DNA of 64,000 nucleotides, taken from Ichthyophis bannanicus (lineage: Eukaryota > Chordata > Amphibia > Gymnophiona > Ichthyophiidae). Shown one piece after another: positions 1 through 10,876 of the stretch. A program made the position numbers and the translations under genes. Every line of letters starts with the position of its first letter. Within the stretch, counting starts at the first letter, position 1. Below the pieces are notes generated by a model. That model ran no database searches, had not been told where the DNA came from, and was given only the letters and a program-made list of their open reading frames with translations. The stretch is from positions 558,001 to 622,000 of the forward strand of contig CM066047.1 of assembly GCA_033557465.1 (NCBI GenBank). The letters run 5' to 3'.

Positions 1-872
1 CGGCAGCTCCGGGCTTTCACGGTTTCCATGCCTATGGTATTAGGCTTCTTGCAGGTCGTTTTTGATGAAGGTCTAGCAGCCAGTTCCTTAAGGATTCAAC
101 TCGCAGCTCTGTGTTGCTATAGAGGCAAAGTCCAGGGAGTGGCCTTGGGCTCACACGTTATTGCAGAGTAATGGTGCCTCCGTGGGTCCTTGATTTGGTC
201 TGAGGGGCGTTATCTAGGGGAACCCTTTGAGCCTTGCAACACGCTTCAGTCAAGGATTTAACCTTAAAGACAGTGTTTTTAGTGGCCATCTGTTTGGCAC
301 GGCGAGTTACGGAGCTATAGGCATTCTCTTACTGAGAGCCGTTTTTTTGTCCTTTTCTAGGGGAAAGGTAGTGTTGCAGCCGGTACTGTCGTTTTTGACA
401 AAGATGGTTTTCATGAATCAGTCAGTTTCGTTGTCAGTATTGGGAGTGTTGGAGGAGAACGTCTCAGACCGTAGTCTATGTTGCTTGGACATAAAGAGGG
501 TTCTGCGTCTATATTTAAAGATCTCAGAGACTTTCGTAAGTCTGAACGCCTATTCGTTCTGTTTGGAGGTCCTCATAAAGGGGAAGCAGCAGCTAACGCT
601 TCAATTTCCAGATGGGTCTGAGCAGCAATAGCATCAGCAAATATTTTGCAAGGGTGTCAGGTGCCGGTGGGGTTAAGGGCTCACTCTACTAGAGCGCAAG
701 CGACGTCTTGGGCGGAGCACAGTTTGGTTCCAGCAGTGGAGATTTGCAGAGCGGCCACTTGGTCGTTTTTCATACATTAAGTAAACATTTTTGCCTGGAT
801 GTTCAGGCAGCGAACGATGCCTGTTTCGGGTCGACAGTGTTGCGATCCGAGTGGAAAGGTCCTTCCCAATGA
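1..872 (+). pseudogene. DIRS-D tyrosine recombinase, degraded
   Basis: This matches the recombinase of DIRS-A (about 15,150-16,065) along its length. The longest open stretch, 227-631, holds the equivalent of the central catalytic domain, including the LDIKR motif. Downstream the equivalent of the H-x-x-R box (near 675-710, reading HSTRAQATSWAEH in the aligned frame) and the end of the domain are still legible. The sequence needs several frame changes, and the S-A-R-R-I-S-E-L box of A is corrupted near 300-320. The family integrates circular retrotransposon DNA by site-specific recombination. This copy cannot make a working enzyme. Confidence 0.8.
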
Positions 873-888
873 TTACTGCTCTGTTACA

Positions 889-995
889 TCCCAGAGGTGG
901 AGGACTGAACTTGAGGAACGATAAGGAAATTGAAATTACACTTACCTGGTTATTGTTGTTCCTTGAGGAACTCCAGTCCTCATTCCCGCCCGTGG
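889..995. repeat. DIRS-D internal complementary region
   Basis: This stretch joins the reverse complements of both element ends. A block ending in TGAGGAACGATAAGG complements the 5' terminus of this family. It is followed by TACACTTACCTGGTTATTG and a block that complements the 3' terminus at about 1,358-1,425. In DIRS elements this region serves as template for joining the ends of the circular intermediate. I read it by direct comparison with the 3' repeat. Confidence 0.75.
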
Positions 996-1250
996 ATGGT
1001 CAATGCAGAGGTTGGTTTCAGTTTGGGGGGGGGGGGGGGGTACCAGTCACCATGTGTGTGAACACATTGATAGTCTTGGGATCGCTGTGACTTTCTTACT
1101 CTCTTTTCTCTTCTTTTTGTCTTATGATGTTCATGGGGGGAAGTGAGAAAGCAAGAAGTAGTTTTCTCCTTACCGGAAGGGGCTTTAGTTTTGAGTTTAA
1201 AGTTGGAATTAATTCTATAGCTACTTATTTGTTGCTCCTTTTAGTCTGCT

Positions 1251-1425
1251 TTGTCAATAGTTCACTGGGGGCTGATGGGAGAGACCAGCAGGATATATCC
1301 AGTGATGTCACAAATTGTCCAGTCCCCATGCTGCAGGAGGAGGTGCACTACTACTACATCCCAGAGGTGGAGGACTGAACTGGAGTTCCTCAAGAAACAA
1401 CAATTACCAGGTAAGTGTAATTTCC
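1251..1425. repeat. DIRS-D 3' inverted terminal repeat
   Basis: The start resembles the DIRS-A 3' repeat (GTCTGCTTTGTCAATAG, like 16,448 onward). The end has the GGAGTTCCTCAAGAAACAAC block followed by the CAGGTAAGTGTAATTTCC terminus, matching the internal complementary region in inverse orientation. The matching 5' repeat is off the left edge. Poly-T follows immediately. Confidence 0.75.
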
Positions 1426-1482
1426 ATTTTTTTTTTTGCATTGACCTTCAACCTTGCCAAGCATGATGTCTTTCTTTAATGA

Positions 1483-1541
<59 letters not shown>

Positions 1542-1542
1542 T
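1483..1542. repeat. (TC)n microsatellite
   Basis: About 55 bases of nearly perfect TC dinucleotide repeat, with a few TTTC and GTC interruptions at the edges. Confidence 0.95.
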
Positions 1543-1616
1543 TCTGCATGATGTGTCCAAAGTACGTGCCCATATTTAAGGTGCGGTATAAACAGGCTTA
1601 ATTAGTGTTCATGGCA

Positions 1617-2560
1617 CTTTAGGAAGCACTGCTCTACCAACAAACATTTTTCGTGTGACCCCATTTTAGCAGCTGCAAATTTGCATGACCCCAGATACTA
1701 ATCAAATAAAATTATCACTCAAATAACATAGCTTTACTTATTTATAGAATTATATTTATGCTTTTTAAAGTAATTTTCTAATGTAGTCAACATGCCGAAC
1801 ACATACAGGCTTGGAAGTTATGACACAGCTTCTTGAACATATACAGTGTGGGACTGAGCATCTGGGGGCAGTGTGTGCCAGGGGTTAAGCTTTGGGGGAC
1901 AGAGTTTTGTGTGTAGGGGGATGGCTAAATGTCTTGGGGCAGGTTGTGGGGGCTAAGTGACCAAAGGCAGTGTGTGTTTGTCTGAAGCTGAAGAAAGCAC
2001 AGCCTGATAGTGGGCTTTGAGGTTCCCTCCCAAATTTTTGCCTTGAGCTGGGTCCCAGCCATTTCTTAACACCAGTGCTAGCAGATGTGCATTCCAAAAA
2101 CTCACATATTGCAATTATTAAATGGAAAATAAAATTATTTTTTTTACCTTGTTTTCTGGCCATTTTATTTTTCTGATTTGTTTTGGTACAAGGGTCTGCG
2201 CAGAAGATTCAACCTCGGCTGCTTCCTGCCCCATAGAAACAGGAGGTATGAGAGGGACATGACTGAAGCTAAGACTTCTACACATGCACAGACTTGAGCT
2301 TGACGTCCCCGCGCTTCTTATCAGTTTGTGAGTGCTTGCTGATGCAGGTTCCAGGGAGTGAAGGAGGGGTGCGATTCAGTTGGCTGAAAAATGAAAAGGA
2401 AGGCTGACGCAGGAAAGGTGCTGGGGGAAATTGATAGAAGACAAAAGTGGCAGAGTATTGGTGACAGTCTTTTTTTATCTTCCTCCCGAACTCTGCATGT
2501 GACTGTGACCTCAAATGAGAATTTTGCGACCCCCATTTGGGAACTACTGCTATACAGTTT
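1617..2560. mobile_element. Possible non-autonomous hAT-like element
   Basis: The left end reads GGAAGCACTGCTCTACC, then TGTGACCCCATTTTAGC. The right end reads TGCGACCCCCATTTGGG followed by AACTACTGCTATACAG. Read inward from both sides this gives the 'not-so-bright CACTG... GACCCC' pattern typical of hAT-derived MITEs, with an AT-rich core and no coding sequence. The terminal repeats are poor and I found no 8-bp duplication, so the edges and the class are tentative. From 2,561 to 2,944 I recognise nothing. Confidence 0.25.
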
Positions 2561-2944
2561 GAAAATGCCGAATAAGCATTTGTGAACTCTGCAATCCAAA
2601 TATGTTTATGAAATTATATGAAAAAAAGATGTAAAATCATAGTGGCTGTTGTGGTAATATATCCCTTTTTGTTTTGCATAGAATGTTTTGTGATGTAGCT
2701 GTGATGTTAACTTCAGAATTAATTGATTTTGTTTTCTGAAGCTTAGCAATTTAAAAAATTGAGTTCTAATTTTTGAGAGATTGACGTTAAAGCTTTCTTT
2801 CACTGTGGTTGATGCACTTAATTCATATGTTTTTTGGATATAAATATTGGGAATAGAAGAAATTTTGATTTAGTTCACACCTTTTCTCAGACGTTCAAGA
2901 CAAATTAAATTTGGGTAGAAGAGATACTTGCCCTCAAAGGGCTT

Positions 2945-3104
2945 AGAATAATTTCATTTATTAGGTTTGATATATTGCTTTCTATCTGAGGCAGTGGAGG
3001 GTAAAATGACTTACCCAAGATTACAAAGGGGTTATGAGATTTGTACCTGCCTTCCCTCTTTCTCAGTCCAGTGCTCTAACCATTAGGCTGCTGCTGGTGG
3101 AATA
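2945..3104 (-). repeat. tRNA-derived SINE, antisense
   Basis: On the minus strand the head reads CCTAATGGTTAGAGCACTGG (box A-like), followed about 35 bases later by GGTACAAATCTC (box B-like). Then comes a core with TTGGGTAAGTCATTTTACC and CTGCCTCAGATAGAAAG. The same order of motifs occurs in the plus-strand copy at 53,985-54,116. This is the layout of a MIR/CORE-like SINE with a pol III promoter. The copy is old and its tail is degraded. Confidence 0.7.
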
Positions 3105-3580
3105 AAACGGATCTGCTCCACCGTACCCCAGCAAACAGAGCAAGGAGATCATTCGCCATCAACACCCTTCAGACCCCCAACGAAATAACCAAATGTACCC
3201 AAGCAACAAAGAGCAGAGCTTTTAAGTTTTACGCATCCTTCTGTTGGAATGCGCTCCCACCCTCCATCCGAGCAATTACCGATATTGTCCAATTCAGAAA
3301 GGCACTAAAACACCACCTCTTCCTCTTACACTACTCACAGCCCAATATTATCCACAGTACACCCAGCTAAACAATGATAAGCCACAATCAATTCATAACT
3401 ATAATGTACAGAACTGTAGATATTATAAATAGTCTCCCCAGTTGATATCCAAGTTGTACCCCCTGTTCTCTGTAAATGCATTCTGGATATCCCAGATGCA
3501 TAAATGTTACCTGTAAACCGCGCTGATTTTAAAGAGCGTGGTATATAAAAGCAAATAAATAAATAAAATAAAATAAATAA
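3105..3580 (+). mobile_element. L2-type LINE (family L2-A), 3' end fragment
   Basis: The first 250 bases encode the C-terminal end of an L2-type ORF2, with SRAFKFYASFCWNALPPSI and FRKALKHHLF motifs like those of the longer copies at 34,708 and 48,255 (minus). The 3' untranslated part has TGTAAACCGCGCTGATTTTA followed by AGAGCGTGGTATATAAAAG, a small stem, and ends in (AAATA)n. That stem and tail are the shared 3' end of family L2-A. The copy is a 5'-truncated dead fragment. Confidence 0.85.
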
Positions 3581-3589
3581 AAGTTGATG

Positions 3590-3742
3590 GCACATAATTT
3601 GAGGGGTTTCCAGTGCTAGAGGATGTAGTAAAAGCTGTTAATGTAGCTGGGTTTAAAAAAGGTTTGGACAAGTTCCTGGAAGAAAGGTCCATAAACCATT
3701 ATTAAAGAGGACTCTGGAAATCCACTGTTTGCCCCAATACAA
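3590..3742 (+). mobile_element. CR1 family 1, short 3'-region fragment
   Basis: The sequence corresponds to the end of the CR1-1 ORF2 (…VVKAVSVAGFKGLDKFLEER) as seen at 60,440-60,545. It starts inside that region and stops before the octamer tail, so both ends are truncated. It abuts a second, more 5' CR1-1 piece in the same orientation. Confidence 0.75.
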
Positions 3743-4610
3743 GCAAATCATCTGGATCGGATGGTATACATCTGCGGGTACTGACAAAACTGAAATACAA
3801 GATTGCAGACCTACTATTATTAAAATCATCTGTAGTACCTGTAGATTGGAGTATGTCCATTATAACACCAATTTTTATAAAGGATTACAGGGGTGATCTG
3901 GGAAACTACTGATGGGTAAGCATGACATCAGTACAGGGCAAAATGTTAGAAACCACAATAAAGAATAAAGTTCCTGAACATGTAGATAGCCATGGTTTAA
4001 TGGGAGAAAGCCAAGGTGGATTTAGCAAAGGACGGTCTTGTCTTACTAATTTTTTTTAGACATTACTAATTTTTTTACCTTTTTTTAGAAGGTATGAATA
4101 AGCAGGTAGATAAAGATGAGCTGGTTGATGCAGTATATCTGGATTTTCAGAAGACCTTTGACACGGTCCCTCATGAGAGATTCTTGGCAAAATTAAAAAG
4201 TCATGGGATAGGAGGCAGTGTACTATTGTGGATCAGGAACTGGTTAAAATATAGAAAGCAGAGAGTAGTGCTGAATGACCAATTTTTCTCACTGGAGAAA
4301 GGTGAATATTGAAGTGCCCCAGGGATCTGTGCTGGGCCTGCTGCTTTTTTTTAACATTTTTCATAAAATGACCTGGAAATGGAAGTAACGAGGGAGGTGA
4401 TCAGATTTGCAGATGACACAAAATTATTCAAAGTTGTTACAAGCCATGAGTATTGTGAGAAATTGCAAGAGGACCTTGATAAATTGGAAGACTGGGCATC
4501 CAAATGGCAGATGAAATTTAATGTGGACAAGTGCAAAATTATGCACCTAGGAAAGAACAACCCAAACTATGGTTAGACGATGCAAGGTTCCACGTTAGAA
4601 ATGACCACCT
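3743..4610 (+). pseudogene. CR1 family 1 ORF2: reverse transcriptase part
   Basis: The piece covers the start of the CR1 reverse transcriptase (SGSDGIHLRVL-like opening) to beyond the catalytic FADDTKLF box at about 4,411-4,434. Recognisable blocks are LDFQKTFDTVPHERFLAKL, KSHGIGGSVLLWIRNWLK and LDKLEDWASKWQMKFNVDK. Stops and frame changes occur near 3,910, 4,060 and 4,310. The reading breaks off at 4,610, where an L1 has inserted, and resumes near 7,458. The comparison copy is the cleaner CR1-1 at 59,206-60,713. Confidence 0.9.
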
Positions 4611-5815
4611 GACTTGAGGAAGTGACATCATCAAGGGGAATGGCAGCGTAAGCTAAGAGCACCTCAACCCACCAGAGTTAAAATTGGAAAAATGGCTGGT
4701 CTACTGTGTGTGGACTGAGCTGGAGACACACACCAGAGGAGAAGGACAGCTGTAGCTGAATGATGAGCAGAACAAAAAATGAATATTAAGGTCTTTGCGT
4801 TTGCAAAAGTAGCCCCGCCAAGAAAAGAGTTCAGAATGGTGCCAGGAGAAACAGTGTGAAACCGCCTGGGGAGAGAAAAACGGGCGAGAGAGTGGTTGAG
4901 ACCTGGAGGAGGGAGAGGCACCTAAAGCTGGGGAGATTAAGCAGCTATTAGAGCTCAAGATGGAACTCCAGAGTTTGTGTGTAGACTTTGGCACACTGGT
5001 GGCAGATCCTCAGCAGAGCTGCACAAGGTTGCAAGGTGCATCGAGGCAGTGGAGGAACAAGTAGAGGGGCATGCAACGACTGTGGCAGAGCATACCGCCA
5101 AAATTGCAGAGATGGAAACAGCACAGCAAGCTCTAGCAGACAAACTCGAAGATATGGAAAACTGGAACCGCTACAGTAACTTGAGGTTCTGAGGACTCCC
5201 GGAGGAAGGGGATGCATAAGGACAGTGACGAGGTGGTACAAAAAATGCTGCAGCAGCTCTGGCCGGAAGGAGAGGCCCCCAAGGTGGAACTGGATCGAGA
5301 GTACAGAACCTTAGGGCTGCACCAGGTGGTTCAAGGGTGAAATATAATTGTATGCTTCCACAAATACTGTTTAAAAGAGCAGGTGTTAACACGAGTGCTG
5401 AAAGCGGGCAGATTGACCTGGAACAATTGCAAGGTGCAGGATTACGAGGACTTGGTGCCAGCCACATTGAGGATGACAGGGTAATTTAGGGACATAACTG
5501 GGAAGCTGTGGGAGACCAGTGTCCGGTATAAATGGCTCTTCCTATTCCCCCTAGCAATCACCAAAGATGGGTGTACCATTCGGAGTCATAACAGAGCAGA
5601 GGTGCTAGCAGCGATATAGGAGTTGGGGATAGTGAAAGCTACGGACTTTACAATGGAGAGGGAAAAGGACAATTGCAAAGAGTCAACCTGGCAGAGAGTA
5701 GAAGGGAGGCGGTGACCGCAACGGCAGCAGGCACCATGCTCTAGAAGAAACAACTTGGACTCTAATGACTGAAGGATGAACCATGATGGACTATAAAGAA
5801 GGGATCGGTAATGGA
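4611..5815 (+). mobile_element. L1-clade LINE (L1-b), 5' part with ORF1
   Basis: After about 350 bases of leader, an ORF1-like protein can be followed from about 4,950. It has a coiled-coil region (VARCIEAVEEQ … METAQQALADKLEDMENW), the sequence NRYSNLRFxGLPEEGD that opens the RNA-binding domain, then FHKYCLKEQVLTRVLKAGRLT and a C-terminal part with VRYKWLFLFPLAITKDG. This is the L1 ORF1 domain order of coiled coil, RRM and C-terminal domain. Stops interrupt it near 5,192, 5,218, 5,340 and 5,488, so it is dead. Its 3' end lies at 7,015-7,400. Confidence 0.75.
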
Positions 5816-6428
5816 TCCAGAATAGTACACTACCTCCTATCTCATGACTTTTTAAATTTGCCAACAGTCTCTGATGAGGGACCTTGTCAAAGGCTTTCTG
5901 AAAGTCCAGATACACTATATCAACCGACTCTCACCTTTTTCACACCTTCAAAAAACCCATAACAGATTAGTAAGACAAGATCTACATTGTCTAAAGCCAT
6001 GTTGGCTGTCTCCCATTAAGCCATGACTATCTACATGTTCAGTAATTTTGTTCTTTATGATTGTTCTACCATTTTTCCCAGTACTGATGTCAGGCTCACC
6101 GGTCTGTAGTTTTCCCAGATTACCCCTGGAACCCTTTTTAAAAACTAGTGTTACATTGGCCATCCTTCAATGTTCAGGTATTACAGATGATTTTGATAAT
6201 AGTTCAGAGATTACTAATGGCAGGTCTGCAATCTCATATTTCAGTTCTTTCAACATCCTTGGATGTATACCATCCGGTCCAGGTGCTATTCTTCAGTTTA
6301 TCAAATAGTTTTAATAGATCTTCCCGGTGTATCAATATTTCTTTCAATTCTTCTGCAGTATCACTTTTAAATACCACTTCAGTCATGGGCAACATTCCTA
6401 CATCTTCCTCAGTAAAGACCGAAGCAAA
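5816..6428 (-). pseudogene. CR1 family 1 ORF2 fragment, antisense
   Basis: Read on the minus strand it runs from FFASVFTEEDVG-like sequence, through NVTLVFKKGSRGN, the TGEPDISTGKNGRTIIKNKIT block and DSHGLMGDSQHGFR, to YLDFQKAFDKVPHQRLLANL and IGGSVLFWI. This is the first half of the CR1-1 reverse transcriptase, without the FADD box. Several frame changes are present. It sits inside the remains of L1-b in opposite orientation. Confidence 0.85.
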
Positions 6429-6439
6429 GAAGGATGCTT

Positions 6440-7014
6440 GTGTGCATAGGGAGAGAAATGGCCATCAGAAGAATGGACTCTGTATAAGTGTTTGGTGCAG
6501 TCTCATTTGGAGTATTGTGTGCAATTCTGGAGACTGCACCTTCAAAAGCATATAAAAAGGTTGGAGTCGGTACAGAGGGTGGCTGCTAAAATGGTTAGTG
6601 GTCTTCGTTATAAAGCATATGAGGACAGACTTAATGATATTAATATATTTAAGAGGAAAGACGGGATAGAGGAGATATGAGATGTTTTAATACCTCTGTA
6701 TCATAAATGCAGAGGGAGAGAGGTTCTTTTGATTGAAAGCAAGCTCTGCTACGAGAGGACATTAGGATGAGAGTGAAAGGGTTTAGGCTCAGGAGTAATA
6801 TGCGGATATATTTCTTTATGGAAAGAGTGGTAAATGCGTGGAATAATCTCCCAGTGGAGGTGGTAGAGATGAGAACAGTATCTGAATTTAAAAAAAAAAA
6901 TAGCATGGAATAAACAGAGGAGCTCTAAAGGAAAAAAAAGGGGCTGTTGTAGTGGTTGATATGGAAGGGCAGACTAGATAGGCCATATGGTCTTTTTCTG
7001 CCATTATGTTTCTG
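6440..7014 (+). pseudogene. CR1 family 2 ORF2, 3' end
   Basis: Blocks VQSHLEYCVQFWRLHLQKH, RLESVQRVAAKMVSGL and RYKAYEDRLND match the C-terminal region of the CR1-2 ORF2 seen at 58,250-58,730. The untranslated end has GACTAGATAGGCCATATGG and TTTTTCTGCCATTATGTTTC, the CR1-2 3' terminus. Frame changes and an A-run near 6,890 break the frame. It is truncated at its 5' end. Confidence 0.85.
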
Positions 7015-7400
7015 TGTGAGAAATTGCTAAAAAATGGAGTGCGGTGGATCCCTTGGCCTTGGATGCATGGAAGGTATGCATGCATGAGATTTATAGATTG
7101 GAGAAGATAACGGCGGTAAAGAGAGAGCGAGTGCAGCAATTTTTGAGGGTGTGGAACCCCTTTGAACAATGGATAGGTGAGGGTAGACCCAGGTGATCCT
7201 TTGTAGACAATTGACTGTAAAGGATATATAACTATAAGTTTATAGGTAAAGATTATGAGGATTGAGTTACTCCACACTTCTTCCTGTATTGGAAAGGAAG
7301 CAAAATTGGTCATGGAGGGGGGTATATACTAAAATTGGGTGAAAAGAGTTGTAATTATTAAATGATTGTAAATGTTGCAAAGTTAATAAAAAAAAAATAA
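7015..7400 (+). mobile_element. L1-b, 3' end of ORF2 and tail
   Basis: A short reading gives WDPLALDAWKVCMHEIYRLEK-like sequence, then KRERVQQFLRVWNPFEQW and a stop. This is the typical carboxy end of L1 ORF2. A short 3' untranslated region and an A-rich end (AAAGTTAATAAAAAAAAAAT) follow. With 4,611-5,815 it brackets one L1 whose middle (most of ORF2) is missing and occupied by two CR1 pieces. The flanks on both sides are CR1-1 sequence that joins up. Confidence 0.65.
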
Positions 7401-7457
7401 TTTCTTCACTTTTTAGTTGTAACTTTTTTAAAGTCATCCTGTTAAAAACAAAACAAA

Positions 7458-8215
7458 ACATCATGCTGGATAATACTTTGAAACTTCTCCACTCAGTGTG
7501 CAGTGGCAGCCAGGAAAGTAAATAGAATGCTAGGAATCATAAGGAAAGGAATGGAGAATAAAACTAAGGATATTATAGTGCCTCTGTATCATCCTTCCAT
7601 GGTGCGACCACACCTCGAATATTGTGTGCAGTTCTGGTCACCATATCCTAAAAAGGATAGAGCTGAGTCAGAAAAGGTATTGAGAAGAGCCACCAAAATG
7701 GTAAAGGGGATGGAAGGATAGCCCTATGAGGAAAGGCTTAAAAGGTTAGTGCTCTTCAACTTGGACAGGAGACGGCTGAGGGGAGATGTGATAGAGGTCT
7801 ATAAATTTTAATGAATAGTGTAAAACAGGTAAGCGTAGATCAGTTGTTTACTCCTCCAAAAAGTATTAAGACATGGACATGCAATGAGGCTACACTGTAA
7901 CCCATTTAAGACTAATAAGAGAATATTTTATCACTCAGCACTTAAACTCTGGAATTAATTACTGGAGGATGTAGTACAAGCTGTTAGTGTAGCTGGGTTT
8001 TAAAAGGTTTGGACATGTTCCTGTAGGAAAGATCCATAAACCATTATTAAAGAGTACCTGGGAAATTCACATCTTACCCCAGGGGCAAGCATTATGGAAT
8101 ATGGGTACCTTTTTTTTTTTTTTTTTGGAACCTGCCAGGCATTTGTGACCTGGATTGGCCAGTTTTGGAAACAGGATAATGGCTTTGATGGACCTTGGTC
8201 TGACCCAGAATGAAA
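7458..8215 (+). pseudogene. CR1 family 1 ORF2 and 3' end, continuation
   Basis: This continues the CR1-1 copy interrupted at 4,610. Blocks include QCAVAARKVNRMLGIIRKGM, MVRPHLEYCVQFWSPYPKK and KVLRRATKMVKGMEG, then a degraded carboxy end and the 3' untranslated piece CTGGATTGGCCAGTTTTGG … CTTGGTCTGACCCAG. A T-run at 8,111-8,127 interrupts it. The octamer tail is worn away. Confidence 0.85.
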
Positions 8216-8640
8216 CTTCTTAGGCTTAATTTCATTTAAGTAACTTATCCACTAGCTAGTTATTGGGCTACAAAGCACAATCATAAAAACAAAACATAGG
8301 TGTATAAAACACAAATTACATAAACAAGACAGCAAACCAATAATGCTATACCAAGAAAATACAAAATGAGGCACAGTCTAAGAAAACTTGGAGTGATAAA
8401 GTGCTTACATAGGGTTAAGTGAAAAAAGCTGTGAAGTCATGCATCTGGAAAGCAGAAGTCCAAAGGAAAGCTAAATGTAGGTGATAAGGTATCATGGTGA
8501 CTATATCTGATCTTGGCTTGCAAAACAGTGAAATGGGAGGGTGATTTGGCGTCAAAGGAATGCTAGATTTATAGAGAGAACCAAAAACAGGCTAGGCTGA
8601 TGAAGCAGAGTAAAGTAAATGAATTTTTTGTTGGACCGTT
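8216..8640. other. Unassigned stretch
   Basis: About 420 bases of AT-rich sequence with no open frame of note. Around 8,430-8,560 a weak resemblance to a LINE reverse transcriptase tail (a KVMHLES-like start) is visible but not enough to name a family. Confidence 0.4.
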
Positions 8641-9893
8641 TGCAAAGAGAGGGAATACAGTTCCCCCTGAATCAAACTTTACTTTTTAATCACATTTGAA
8701 TAGGCAACTTAAAAATAACACTTAGCTTGCAAAAGCAGATGATCATAACCAAGATCCATCAGGGTATGTGCTACCACGCAACAGTGCATTTCAAACCCGT
8801 TAACCTTTCTTCCAAGGGCTCTGCCTTGGGTGTATTGCACCTATTATCCCAAAAACTAAAAGGGTGTATGGTCCATACTCCATTAAAATTCAGCTACTCT
8901 TAAATAGCATATATCACGTCTGATGTCATCCTCAGCTGACATGTTATGCTTTATTTTGCCTAGCAACAGACCAGCCACAATAGATATGTAGTGATCTGAA
9001 TGCATAGGTGATCAAACACTACTTTGGCAGTTTAGCTCTAAATTGAGACTGCGGTGGGTCACCATCTGTAAAAAAAAAAAAATCTGTCTTTGTGTGGCTC
9101 AACTACAGCTGAATTAACAGTCACTCTTTCTGGGGCTCAAATATACGCCATCAATAACTCTTCAGCGAAACTGATGAAAAGAGTGATTGGGTTGCACACA
9201 ATTCTGCACAGTAGGAGCTGTTAAGGTCTGCATATGTATCCTGGTGGCATGTTCAGATAAAGGATCCTGATGGCTTGAGTGGTATGGCCCACATATTTAA
9301 GGCCACATAAACATATCAATAGATAAAACACGTGATCAGAGTTGTAGGTCGTATACCAGCGGGCCCAGTACACCTTTTGGGTAAGTGAATCAGTCCAGGC
9401 CTCGCCTATTAAATGCCTGATTGCAAAATTGGCAGCCAGTGCAGGGAAAGTGATACAACAAAGTAGAAGTCTGTTTTGCCTTCAGCATTTCTACGAGTGA
9501 CTCTTCTAAATTTCTGCCCCTAGTATAGGCAGTTGTAAGGTCCTTCTGGAAACATTGATGTAATTATACCATATGCTAGTGTGTTTGTAGCATCGCTGTC
9601 ACTTCAAATATATGGTCCATAAATGGAAGAATAACTACTAACTTGTCATCTGTTCATTTAGGAGAAGGCCCTTCAGATGTAGTAGAGGCATCGGTGGTAG
9701 AGAGGGTAGCAACCATTCCCTAAGAGAATAGCGTGCTTGCTTGTAAGCCCTACTGATGACATTGCGATAATATCCACTAGCATCTAACCTGTCATTTGAT
9801 TCATGGGCATGGGATTTAAAATCCTCTAATGTAGGGCACGCTCTGTGTGTGCATAAAAATTGTCCATAGGGATGTCCTTTCATAAGTGACTTG
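8640..9893 (-). pseudogene. Penelope-like element relic (RT tail and GIY-YIG nuclease)
   Basis: On the minus strand, 9,883-9,638 reads HPYGQFLCTHRACPTLEDF … LDASGYYRNVISRAYKQAR. This is the conserved stretch behind the reverse transcriptase of Penelope-like elements (consensus PYGQF-R … F-GY). Further along, about 9,340-9,100, a broken frame gives LKYVGHT-like sequence, SEHATRIHMQTLTAPTVQN and HSFHQFR, matching the GIY-YIG endonuclease region. Stops separate the blocks. The catalytic polymerase core is missing, so this is a 5'-truncated copy. The family uses a telomerase-like reverse transcriptase with a GIY-YIG nuclease. Confidence 0.7.
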
Positions 9894-9899
9894 AGATGG

Positions 9900-10742
9900 T
9901 GGAGATGAATGCATGGATGGTGCCACCGAGAGCGTTTTTGATTTCCTGGATCATGGGATGATCCAAGGGCTACAGAGCAGAGATGGCATCCATCTGTCCA
10001 AGAAAGGTCGACATGTCTTAAGCAGCAGGCTGGCTAATCTATTGAAGAGGGCTTTAAACTAGATTCATTGGGCATGGGTGAAGAAAGTCCCCAGGTAAGT
10101 CAAACATTAAATACCTCTAGAAATGGATAAACGGAGCAACATCTGGAAAGCTGTGTGTATAAATGCCCGTAGCATGGGAAATAAAATCCCAGATGTTGAG
10201 GCTTTAATGGAAGAGGCCGACTTGAATTTAGTGGCAGTTAAGGAGACATGGTTCAAGGACAGCCATGACTGGGATGTAATTATACTCGGCTATACTTCAT
10301 TCAGAAAGGATAGGGTAGGAAGAAGGGGAGGAAGAATGGCACTATATGTAAATAATAATATTAAAGCTGTAGAATTATAGGGCTTAAAAGGGAGAGGGGA
10401 GGAACTGTGTGTTAAACTAGAAAGAGGGAAAGGAAAATCCATTTGCCTTGGAGAGCTATACAGATTCTCCTCAGGGAGAAGACATATGGTCGGAGATTTA
10501 ATAGAAGACACATGTAGCATTGCTATGAAAGGAGAAGTGCTACTGATAGATGATTTAAATGTGCCGGATGTTGATTGGCACATCCCTGCTGAGGTGTCAT
10601 CTAGAAGTAAGTTGATCCTAAATTCTCTACAGAGAGAACTATTCAGGCAACTGGTAACAGAACCCACACGTGAAGGGACCATACTGGACTTGGTGCTTCT
10701 GATGTTCTAGTGGGAGATCATCTTGCATCTAGTAATCACCAG
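9900..10742 (+). pseudogene. CR1 family 2: ORF1 end and endonuclease domain
   Basis: The first 150 bases end an ORF1 with RDGIHLSKKGRHVLSSRLA and NLLKRALN, the closing block of the CR1 ORF1 esterase-like (SGNH) domain. After a short spacer an apurinic-like endonuclease begins: INARSMGNKIPDVEALMEEA, NLVAVKETWF, GGRMALYVNNNIK, LIDDLNVPDVDWH and LDLVL. The aligned reading runs straight into DIRS-A at 10,743 and resumes at 16,632, so this LINE is the target of that insertion. Stops near 10,380 and 10,710 make it dead. Confidence 0.85.
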
Positions 10743-10876
10743 TTCCTTAGCGTTCCTCCAGGCTAGTCCTGAACCTTTGGGTCTTGCTCCTCCTCCAGCA
10801 GCTTTGGAGACTGAGACAAGTCACTTCTTTTGATGTCACTGGTATAAGTACCCTGGATCCGCCTCCAGACATCAGT
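10743..10876. repeat. DIRS-A 5' inverted terminal repeat
   Basis: It begins TTCCTTAGCGTTCCTCC and ends at CCGCCTCCAGACATCAGTA. It is the inverse of 16,468-16,600, with only a few mismatches plus differences in the outermost 15 bases. The start is fixed by the internal complementary region, where its complement abuts the complement of the 3' end. Confidence 0.9.

Larger units (their letters stand above)
1..1425 (+). mobile_element. DIRS-D: 3' end of a DIRS-type retrotransposon
   Basis: The window opens inside the tyrosine recombinase region of a DIRS element. The order is recombinase relic, internal complementary region near 889-995 and 3' inverted terminal repeat ending near 1,425 at a GTAAGTGTAATTTCC-type terminus. 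The same order is seen in the complete copy DIRS-A at 10,743-16,631, to which it aligns by eye over its whole length, so it is a sister family of A. Everything upstream (5' repeat, gag, reverse transcriptase) lies outside the window. The poly-G run near 1,026-1,040 lies between the internal region and the terminal repeat. Confidence 0.85.

Noticed and set aside
1026..1040. G-run as a regulatory G-quadruplex
   Set aside because: A single homopolymer in dead DIRS sequence; similar runs at 16,321 and 20,340 are also without context.
1124..1378. 84-codon frame with a hydrophobic start as a small secreted protein
   Set aside because: It lies in the spacer and terminal repeat of DIRS-D and is not shared as a protein with other copies.
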